Shown here in pieces: positions 40,566-49,421 of a stretch of 64,000 nt of DNA. The DNA comes from Hirudinaria manillensis (lineage: Eukaryota; Annelida; Clitellata; Hirudinida; Hirudinidae), in NCBI GenBank assembly GCA_034509925.1, contig CM067530.1, positions 9,625,001 to 9,689,000 of the forward strand, read 5' to 3'. The translations under genes were made by a program, and so were the position numbers. The stretch's first letter is position 1; each line of letters begins with the position of its first letter. Under the pieces are notes generated by a model. That model was not told the DNA's origin and did no database searches. It was given only the letters and a program-made list of their open reading frames with translations.

Positions 40566-40756
40566 GTAGTTTGAAATGCATTAATAACGGAGTTATCAAA
40601 CAAACTTTAAATTACAGCAACAATAACTTTGAAATTCATTTATGTCATAGATTTCGGCCTAACTAAGCTTTTGACACATTTCCAGTAAATGTAGTAGGCA
40701 TTAAGTAAGAGTTTTTGAAAAAAAAGACTAAAATAATATCGAGTTATTTGAATTTC
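40566..40756. repeat. Right arm of ~190-bp inverted repeat
   Basis: Reverse-complement partner of 38861-39049. The two arms are separated by 1.5 kb that contains the retrotransposon 3' end. A diverged third copy in the same orientation follows at about 41100-41280. Confidence 0.9.
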
Positions 40757-41009
40757 AATGAAGGGACGCGATCCATTTTAAGTCTCAAATTAATATATTG
40801 AGATGGTTTTCTGGGCCCATTTTCAGATATGTTGTGTATTAATCATATATCTCTCCGATACCAAACTTTCGGTTCCCAATTTGTTGTGGTTTTAGAGTAA
40901 ATTGGAAATAACAAAGCATCGCAATTCGTCGGGACCGGCCTGATAAATTTAAAATATGAAGTTTAATCAATACTAATATTATATAACTCAAAATAAAGAT
41001 TTAATTGTC

Positions 41010-41072
41010 AGTAATAATAATAATAATAATAAGTCATTTATATAGCGCCGAACGCGTGAGCTACAGAGGCGT
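41010..41072 (-). mobile_element. 3'-terminal fragment of the same retrotransposon, inverted
   Basis: An AAT run followed by AAGTCATTTATATAGCGCCG and then a CTACAGAGGCG end is the reverse complement of the 3' UTR of the 39460-40235 element. Only the last ~60 bp are present: a severely 5'-truncated second insertion or a broken copy. Confidence 0.85.
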
Positions 41073-41099
41073 TTTCTAAAATGTATTTTACTTGAAATA

Positions 41100-41280
41100 T
41101 AAATAAGCTTTTGAAATACTTTTCAAAGTACTTAACAAACATTAAATGGGAGTTTTTGGCCGAAAAGACTCAAATAATAGCGAGTTTTCTGAATTAAATT
41201 AAGCGACGCAGTTCATTTAAGTCCGAAAATTAATATTTCTCGTTAGAGTTTGGAGTTCATTTTTTGCACATGTTGAAGCC
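41100..41280. repeat. Diverged third copy of the inverted-repeat arm
   Basis: It follows 40665-40845 in order (AAGCTTTTGA..., AGTTTTTG...AAAAGACT.AAATAAT, CGAGTT.T.TGAATT, then CATTT.AGTC and TTAATAT), with perhaps a quarter of positions changed. It is in direct orientation with the right arm. Confidence 0.65.
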
Positions 41281-41824
41281 TAGACATGTATCTTTTCATT
41301 AACGTTTTTTTTCGGTTTTAAATTTGATGTAGTTTCGACGTAAACTTGAAATAGCTCACCGAACTCCATTTTTGCGAATCGAGTTCGAAGTTGACAACAC
41401 GCAGCGTAATGGTCCATGTCGTTTTGGGCCTCATGAACAAAATAGGTGGATTTGCAAGAAAATTTAAAAATAGATATTGTAGAGGATAGTTTCATGATTT
41501 GTTTGATGTATTAATTTTTAAATTTGGTTCAGTGGAACTGCTGCGTTTTGAGTTAAATAGCATAAATAGCTGCATATATCGATGACGGATCTCGTGACCT
41601 GGCGAGTAAGGACCGCCAGTAAATAAGCTCTAACCAAATTCCTAATCCACGCAAACCATAACATATTATGTTATATGTTTAGTTTATTTTTAGAACAATT
41701 AAAAAAAGCAGACCCTAACAGCTTTGAAATTGAAAAAATCTCGTGACACGTGCTAATTTGGATAGACCACTTTTGAATAAATGAAATAACCTGCATTATG
41801 GAAAACAGTTCCATCTAGTGAAAC

Positions 41825-42064
41825 TTAGATTGGAACAGCAAGATTGACTGGTGACTCGGCAACCTTGGTTAAAACGCACGTCAATTGATTGTTAGACACA
41901 TAGTCAGCGTGAACCTCAACTATGGAACCGAATCTCCACTTAGGAACCTTACAGATGGCGGTCTCGAGATTACTGCCGAAAATGTTTGGCATCACTCGAG
42001 TGAATGAAACGGATCGCCCTTCGATAAGAACGTCGAAGGCAAAACCAGAAACTTCGGTCCTCAC
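41825..42064 (-). CDS. Unknown 79-codon open frame, duplicated three times
   Basis: The frame reads MRTEVSGFAFDVLIEGRS at the start and ends SPVNLAVPI before a stop. I do not recognise it. The pattern (beta-rich, FTRVMPNIFGSNLETAICKVP, one internal LTC) could be one exon of a larger extracellular protein, but that is a guess. Copies lie at 47820-48018 (nonsense codon, truncated) and 59753-59992 (open). The open copies differ mostly by amino-acid substitutions and keep the frame, which suggests a once-coding sequence. No convincing neighbouring exon was found. Confidence 0.35.
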   Translation of the reverse strand: MRTEVSGFAFDVLIEGRSVSFTRVMPNIFGSNLETAICKVPKWRFGSIVEVHADYVSNNQLTCVLTKVAESPVNLAVPI

Positions 42065-42227
42065 TCATAAATAACTAATAGTTTATAATTACATGCTCCT
42101 GACAAAGTCAATTTATTGTTATTAAAAATTGTTATCGTATACAATAATCGCTAATTCGGGATGCTGCATCACATTAGCTTAATAAATTAAACCCAATGAA
42201 CTATAATAAATTAATAAATTTGTGCAG

Positions 42228-42745
42228 GTGGTGATGGTATGGGGTGATCAGCATTTACAATGGAGGTTCAAACTTCAACGATGAGAATTTCGTACTCAAG
42301 AACTACGTAGGATGGCTTGGAATGGCTAATGCTGGTCTGGAATCAGTTATTTATTACCTATCAATAAAATATTTTTAAATATCTAATCAATTTAAATTAT
42401 AATTAAGTATCTTTAAAACAAGTCTAAACTTTGTTTTTATTTTGAGATTTCTTATAAAATGAGACTTTGCGAAATTAGAAGAATCGGAGGCATTGAAAAT
42501 TGATTGTAAACAAAGTACAAAATTCTTCAAAATGCAGGTCCAAATACCAACGGATGCCGATTTTACATCAACACTGTTCCAACTCCATGGCTGAACAATA
42601 AGCTTTGGAAAGGTTTTGGCTGGAATGGACGTCGTTGGAGAGATCACTACTACTGACAATTCAATCAGGCCCCTTAAGAGAGTCACGATTTCCTACTCTG
42701 GATGTTTTCTGGTTTCCATACCTTTTGATGTTGCAATACCATAAA
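42228..42745 (+). pseudogene. Cyclophilin (peptidyl-prolyl isomerase) pseudogene, copy 1
   Basis: Two exon-like blocks. 42228-42346, after a GCAG acceptor, encodes GGDG and then, after a frameshift, ISIYNGGSNFNDENFVLKNY and GMANAG, the conserved core of cyclophilins. 42590-42745 encodes the C-terminal part (TVPTPWL, GMDVV, PLKRVTISYSG, PFDVA). A deletion in the second block removes most of the HVVFG strand. No N-terminal exons (FHR/QGGDF) are found. Acceptor and intron-like sequence are retained, so it is a fragment of a genomic duplication, not a processed copy. Confidence 0.75.
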
Positions 42746-43235
42746 TGCGTTCATAGACCCTAGAAGTTGGTGTCAAATCCAAGAAACAATCATATTGCAG
42801 TTAATGTAAAATTAATAATAGTGATTGGAGTTCGCTGGAAGGTGGGAATGTTATTTTTAGGTCTTTTTCATAAGCTACTGACCATTGTAAATTCTAAATT
42901 AATTTAAAAAGATCTTCGACAAATTTAATTCTCTGAGAAATATAAAACAGAATGAAAGGAATGATTCGTAATATAAATGGAAGAGCAACACAAGATTAAA
43001 ACAAACTCGTGCCAGGTTTGTTGAAGATTCGAGATTGGCACAATAATGGAACAAAGTAAAAGGAAGGAAATATTCATAGAAATCGCACTGTTATTTTTAT
43101 GTAATTCGGGGAACAAATGACATGATTCGCATACAATTTTAAGTATATTCGATGGTTTGAATAATTACAATTTGGAATATGATTATTTGACCAATTACAC
43201 AAGTGGGTTGCATGGATCAAATGTTCTGATTAGAT

Positions 43236-43378
43236 TTATCAGAGATCTAATTTGCCCGCACCTGATTTAAGAGACGAAGCTGTTGTCACATCCATCAAAG
43301 CAAGAGGGGGCATTTTCCATAGAAACTACATTCGTCAGAGACCTAATTTGTCCGTCCCTGTTTTAAGAGACGATTCTA
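43236..43378. repeat. ~40-bp repeat family associated with duplication junctions (two copies here)
   Basis: The unit reads roughly TCAGAGATCTAATTTGCCCG, then a CGTCCCTGTTTTAAGAGACG core and ATTC. It occurs twice here (about 43236 and 43331) and again near 46629, 47200, 49056, 49152, 53130, 55280, 58600 and 59150. It lies directly beside the CS-exon copies at 47236 and 59180 and upstream of family copies A, B and D. Its origin is unknown. Confidence 0.8.
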
Positions 43379-43587
43379 ATTTAGTAGTTTCACTAGGATG
43401 TTTTCGATTATTTATACCTCTTTAGTTTACATATCATACATAAATATAGCAATAATTTAATAATTGGTTATTTATTTTCATTGTTTTAAAATTCAACATA
43501 AAATAATTTCAACATTATTACTAATCTTTTACTCGACAACATGTCTAATCTATCAATATCATCTGAGCGGAAGTAAATCAAGTTGTA

Positions 43588-46355
43588 ATGGAGAACAATC
43601 GCAATGAAAACTGTGTTGATTATCCGAAAGAAGAATGTGACACGAAAATGAAAGAAGGCAAGGATATTGTTTTAAATTAGAGGCTAATTTTACATTCGCT
43701 GTCTTAAATTTTAGAAATATTACGTCTGACCAACCCGATTATGAAACTGGTCTTTGACGGGTTTCATAAAAGAAAACATATAAAGAAATGCGTGCGGAAT
43801 TTAAAGATATTAAGGTTGGAAGACATAGTTCAACATTAAATGAGCGCTGCTATTTAAAATCTGTTATCATGACATTATTCATTGTAAACATGTTTTTGTC
43901 GCTGTAGTTCGCGTCTACCACAGATTTCAGACGCTAGCCTCTTTGAAATTGATGACATCTTATACAAGGATGAGATTGGTTCTCAACAACGGAGAAAAGG
44001 TTAATGCTTCGTTATGCGTTAAGAATGTTATCCCCAATTAACTTCATGCTAGTTTAAAAAGGACTCGTACGTTAAAATATTAAGAATACACAACATGACA
44101 ATAACATTATTACAATTTTAACTATTTAACTTCTTATCTTTTTTTATTGAAAATCTTTAAAAATTTTGTATTTCATTTCCAAAAGGACAATTATCGGAAG
44201 AAATGATATCTTTCACAGTCAATGAATATCTTATATTATTTGAGGAATTCTACTTACGCGTAAACATTTGCTAAAAAATATCACAATGCTATAGTAATGA
44301 TTTAATTATAACAATATCATAAAACCTGACAGGTGATCGATAAAGGTGTTTCTTATCAAATATTAGACAATATATACTTACGATTGATTGACAATCTGCC
44401 TCCAGAATTAATCCAACAAAGCCTAATCACTTGGTTGGAACAACATAATTTGACCTACATTTTAAATTTGACGTTATAAAGAGATTTTGTTATGACAGGA
44501 TAATAGAAGTACTGGTGGGAAGAAGGACAGAAATATATATTTGTCGCGCAGTCAAGTTTCTAAAAATGTTACTAGCTCGAGACGCTTGTCACAAATTTAT
44601 GTCAGAAAGTGAGGCGAATGTATAATATTTTATCCATGCCTTCAGAGTACAAAAAATATTTTTTCAGAATTCTACTTATTTTTGTGGATCTCGAATATGA
44701 GAAATATTCCAGAATCCGAAGAACCAAATAGAAAGAGGATAAAGTCTTGGTTAACATATCAATGTAATTATTTTTGGAAGGCAACGCCGTTAAGAAATCT
44801 TTTTAAGCAGAATGCTTTCACGTTTATGTTGATTTTAAAGCATTTTCACATTTTAGTCATATTACTTTTGTAATGTTCTTGTTGATATTTAAGACAGCGA
44901 CTTATTAAAGATATTAGCTGTGTTTAATTTTTTAAACGATTGCCAGGTTCAATAATTTACGAAAAACTTAAGACTGAAGCAGGGAAATGGCGCGATATTG
45001 ATATACTGAAAATTATCGAGCAATCGGGAGAGGTATTGATTAATCTCCAAAAGTTTAGAAATATATGCTGCTTAAACTTTAATCGTTCGCTTCAGACTCC
45101 GGAATTTAATGAGAATTACATCAAGCTATTGACAAATTGCAAACCATATTCTGACACGAATTATTATTGGCCAATTCTTATTGATTATCTTTATCGATAT
45201 TTCTCATCCGCCAAAAACGATGAAGAAAAATTACAACTCGCCAGGCAATTTCTGCCAACTTATTTGAAATTGGTAATGGAAAATAGAAAACGAATTATAT
45301 AAAAACCTCAATCCTTTTCAACAGGTTTAACTTCTTTTGTAGGAAAAAAGAGAAAGATCCAATATATTCGATAAAATTAGAAATTGCGAAGTTATTGATG
45401 ACTTATTGAACAATTTCTCTTTTAATACCATATCAATTATTGACAGATGTCACTGTAACGACATGGAACCTATCACCTCGATCGACGTTAACGAAGAAAA
45501 TAATCAGCTATCATCTCAGAATTTTACAATCGAGAAATTTTTGTTCTACGATGATTTTCTGAAATACTTGTTCGTAATGTCGAGAATATACGAGGCTGTC
45601 TCGGGGAGAGAAGATATAAGTAGTGTTAGTTACACAATAATTATGACTTTGTTAAAATTGTATTGCATAATTACTCATTCCAATAACAGACGAAAAGAAA
45701 GTATAAACCCATTGCAAAGACACCTATTTATGATAGAGACAGTAGAAGATACCTAGATGGGATATTAAACTGCTACGCAGAACTGGACAAAAAAACTAGA
45801 CGTAGAAATAGGGTTACAAAATTGAGCAATGAGATGTGGTGGTTTGAAACAATGCGGAGGAAATGGTTCGTCGAAGATGTTACTAATTATTTACTCTCAA
45901 ATATTCATGTAGCTTTTAGCTTTAGTGTTCGCTTGCTATGCTTGTTGCAATGCCGCATTCCATTCATGTCGTTTATTTGAATAATGAAATCTTTCAGCCC
46001 ATTTTTACTTCTAAGAGAACCCCATCAACATATGTTGGACGATATGGCCAAATTGATGAAGGGAGAAGAAATAGGAGATGTGAGCCATGTTATCGTTATT
46101 TAAATCTGGGATTTATTTAGAAATTTAAAATCTATTATAAATTTGATAACCGGATAACCAGCCGTTAGTTAGGTTGTGAAATCATAATTTTCGCAATATC
46201 TACACTTGTTTAATAGTAGTGTTGGGGTGGTAAAATATTTTAATATTAAGGCTTTGATTATAATTCGAGTTAAAAAACAAAGTAATCGTTTTAACAGGAC
46301 ATGTTGGAAAGATTATTTTATGTCTTTAGTTATGATTATTAATAATGTTTCTGAT
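43588..46355 (+). pseudogene. Unknown micro-intron family, copy A (damaged)
   Basis: It follows the exon order of copy B: start at 43588 (MENNRNENCVDYPKEE), GC donor at 43658, exon 2 at 43715, then exons near 44188, 44340, 44499, 44940-45302, about 45340-45659 and 45690 on, and a last exon near 46300. Damage relative to B: 2-nt and 17-nt insertions in exon 2, a stop in exon 3, a 7-nt loss near 44766, and a 1-nt loss near 45953. The long exons (SIIYEKLKTEAGKWRDIDIL; SSQNFTIEKFLFYDDF) are intact. Micro-introns at 44473-44498 (26 nt) and 45660-45689 (30 nt) are needed to keep the frame. Function unknown. Nearly identical to copy D. Confidence 0.6.
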
Positions 46356-46754
46356 GAATTTATCACATTTGGAAAGAGACTCAAGATCAGGAGCATGTCT
46401 CCATCTTAATGCTTTGGCCATTTAAATTCATACTAGAATAATTCGAAAATAAAGGCTTTTATTAACGAGTTGAACTCCTGTGATTTTTATATAATTCAGA
46501 GAACAAATGTCATGATTCGCAAGCAATTTTAAGTATATTTGATGGTTTGAATAATTCCAATTTGGAATTTGGTTATTTGACCAATTACACAAGTGGGTTG
46601 CATGGATCAAATGCTCGGATTAGATTTGTTAGAGATCTAATTTGCCCGTCCATCTTTTAAGAGACGATTCCAATTTAGTAGTTTAACTACGAAAAGTGAA
46701 TTTTCGATTTGATTATAATCATTTGATTACAACAACTTCATAAAAACCTGACAG

Positions 46755-46970
46755 GTGATCGATAATGGTAATCAAATATTGGACAATATATACTTTCAGC
46801 TGATTGACAATCATCTCGGTCGACGATAACCAAGTAAATAATCAGCTCTCATCTCAGAATTTTACAATCGAGAAATTTTTGTTATACGATGATTTTCTGA
46901 AGTACTTTTTCGTAATGTCGAGAATATTCGAGGCTGTCTCGGGAATAGAAGATATAATTAATGTTAGTTA
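46755..46970 (+). pseudogene. Family fragment A2 (exon 5 start joined to exon 12)
   Basis: A deleted copy. The LIDN portion of exon 5 is joined to the middle of exon 12 (ISVDDNQVNNQLSSQNFTIE), which ends with a stop after NVS at the junction with a GGT exon fragment. The same internal deletion is present in fragment D2 (58735-58924), so it arose once and was then duplicated. Confidence 0.75.
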
Positions 46971-47185
46971 ATTCGCCAGTTTTGTGGCAGTTTTAGTTCT
47001 GGAATGGTCGGTCGGATACAACAACGAGATTGGTGATTTTACCATTACCAGGAGGTAATCCGCCCGGACGACTGAGCTACGGTATGGAAAACTTCATTGA
47101 ACCCGGAAAAGGCCGCTCTTCCATGAATCCGGTTCTCGTTTTTGATTGTCAGTGTCTCGATGTCCACTGGGGCTTCTGGTTCTTT
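46971..47185 (+). pseudogene. GGT exon 10 fragment, copy 1
   Basis: Matches GGT exon 10 and the 20 nt of intron before it (35263-35470): the CCAGTTTTGTGGCAG acceptor, then N-E-(M/I)-x-DFTI, NPPGRLSYGMENFIEPGK and SSMNP. A deletion removes the TGILF part and the frame is broken. It is joined on the left to family fragment A2 and on the right to the 40-bp repeat. Confidence 0.85.
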
Positions 47186-47235
47186 TTTTGTCAGTTTAGC
47201 AAATTTGTCCGTCCCTGTTTTAAGAGACGATTCCT

Positions 47236-47565
47236 TTTGTTTGTATTTATCAGGAAGAACATCTCTTGGTAGTTTGTTGACTTTCATTTACAGTAGTTTT
47301 TGCAACACCACCACTGCCTTTCTGAGCTACTCCTACAATGACCTGAAGATTCCTTGATGAAGAAAAAGCGAAATTTTCAAATAATGAAGTTCAAATTATA
47401 TAACATTTCTTAGAAATAAGTGGATGTAGAATATGTTCAAACCTTGCACCGAACTGAATATCGACATTACCATTTTTTGCTTTGTTTTTAAACTTTTTTC
47501 CTTAATCCTACTATAACAATGGTTACTTGTGGCATCTATTTCATCTTCTGTGACTACAAATTAAA
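47236..47565 (-). pseudogene. CS-domain gene fragment (exons 2-3), copy 1
   Basis: Corresponds to 38282-38607, including the intron between exons 2 and 3. Exon 3 has an indel in the DYYKYKV region. Exon 2 lost bases in the KVQVTIAILG stretch. Exons 1 and 4 are absent. Confidence 0.85.
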
Positions 47566-47819
47566 AAAATATAGATCAAAGTCACGAAATCACGTTACAT
47601 CTCGTGTAAAAAATATTATTGCATCCAAATATTGTAGCACTTCACAGCCGATGAGCGATTGCTAAAATAAAATCCAATCGCCATTACATTACTTATCAAT
47701 CTTTATTCTTCTTGTCCTTAGAAACCTATTTGTGACACGTGCTAATTTGGATATTCCGTTTTTGAATAAATGAAATAAAAACCTGCATTATGGAGAACAG
47801 TTCCATCTAGTGAAACTTA

Positions 47820-48018
47820 GATTGGAACAGCAAGATTGAATGGAGACTCGGCAACCTTGGTTACAACTCACGTCAATTGATTGTTAGACACATACTCAGC
47901 GTGAACCTCAACTATGGAACCGAATCTCCACTTAGGAACCTTACAGATGGCGGTCTCGAGATTACTGCCGAAAATGTTTGGCATCACTCGAGTTAATGAA
48001 ACGGATCGCCCTTCGATA
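47820..48018 (-). pseudogene. Copy of the unknown 79-codon frame, with nonsense codon
   Basis: Closely matches 41825-42020. A change turns the codon after QLT into TGA, and the 5' part is lost: the sequence jumps from the ...GRS region directly to the cyclophilin intron. Confidence 0.8.
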
Positions 48019-48049
48019 ATAAATATAATAAATTAATTAATTTGTGCAG

Positions 48050-48567
48050 GTGGTGATGGTATGGGGTCATCAGCATTTACAACGGAGGTTCAAACTTCAA
48101 CGATGAGAATTTCATACTCAAGAACTATGTAGGATGGCTTGGAATGGCCAATGCTGGTCTGGAATCAGTTATTTATTGCCTGTCAATGAACAACCAATTT
48201 AAAATAAAATTTAAATTAAATTAAATGGCTTTAAAACTATATTTTTATTGTGAGATTTGTTATAAAATCGAATGAGACTTTTATTAACTAGAATTCATCG
48301 GCTATGTTCATGGACAATGCATCGGAGTCATTGAAAATGGATTGTAAACAAATCACAAAATTTTTCAAAATGCAGGTCAACACTGTTCCCACTCCATGGC
48401 TGGACAATAAGCACGTGGTCTTTGGAAAAGTTTTGGCTGGAATGGACGTCGTTAGAGAGATCGAGTTCACTCCTACTGACAATTCAAACAGGCCCCTTAA
48501 GAGAGTCACGATTTCCTACTCTGGAAATTTTCTGGTTTCCATACCTTTTGATGTTGCAATACCATAA
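48050..48567 (+). pseudogene. Cyclophilin fragment, copy 2 (C-terminal block open)
   Basis: Same two blocks as at 42228-42745. Block 1 (48050 on) is frameshifted. Block 2 is open to a stop at 48567 and keeps [28 protein letters not shown] and NRPLKRVTISYSG. N-terminal exons are missing, so no full isomerase domain can be made from it. Confidence 0.75.
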
Positions 48568-49421
48568 ATGCGTTCATAGACCCTAGAAGTTGGTGTCAAA
48601 TCCAAGAAAAAATCATATTGCAGTTAATGTAAAATTAATAATAGCGATTGGAGTTCGCTGGAAGGTGGGAATGTTATTTTTAGGTCTTTTTCATAAACTA
48701 CTGACCATTGTAAATTCGAAATTAATTTAAAAAGATCGACAAATTTAATTCTCTGAGAAATATAAAACAGAATGAAAGGAATGATTCGTAATATAAATGG
48801 AAGAGCAACATAAGATTAAAACAAACTCGTGCCAGGTTTGTTGAAGATTCGAGATTGGCAAATTAATGGAACAAAGTAAAAGGAAGGAATCATTCATAGA
48901 AATCGCACTGTTATTTTTATGTAATTCGGAGAACAAATGGCATGATTCGCAAACAATTCTAAGTGTATTTCATAGTTTGAATGATTCCAATTTGGAATTT
49001 GATTATTTGACCAACTACACAAGTAGGTTGCATGGATAAAATGTTCTGATTAGATTTGTCAGAGATCTAATTTGCCCGTACCTGATTTAAGAGACGAAGA
49101 TGTTGTCACATCCATCAAAGCAAGAGGGGCATTTTCCTTAGAAACTAAATTCGTCAGAGATCTAATAAGTTCCGTCCCTGTTTTAAGAGACGATTCTAAT
49201 TTAGTATTTAACTAGGAAAAGTGTATTTTCGATTATTTATGCCTCTTTAATTTACATTGCTTACATGTCACACATTAATATAGCAATAATTTAATAATTG
49301 ATTATTTATTTTTATTGTTTTAAAATTCAACATAAAATAATTTCAACATTATTACTAATCTTTTACTCGACAACATGTCTAATCTTTCAATATCATCTGA
49401 GCGGAAGTAGATCAAGTTGTA

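Noticed and set aside
42925..43116. 63-codon minus-strand frame repeated at 48745-48936
   Set aside because: Conserved only because the DNA is duplicated; low-complexity composition and no splice signals or family match.
46206..46409. 67-codon frame repeated at 58175-58378
   Set aside because: It overlaps the real last family exon in a different frame (the ERLFYVF frame); its repetition is explained by the segmental duplication.
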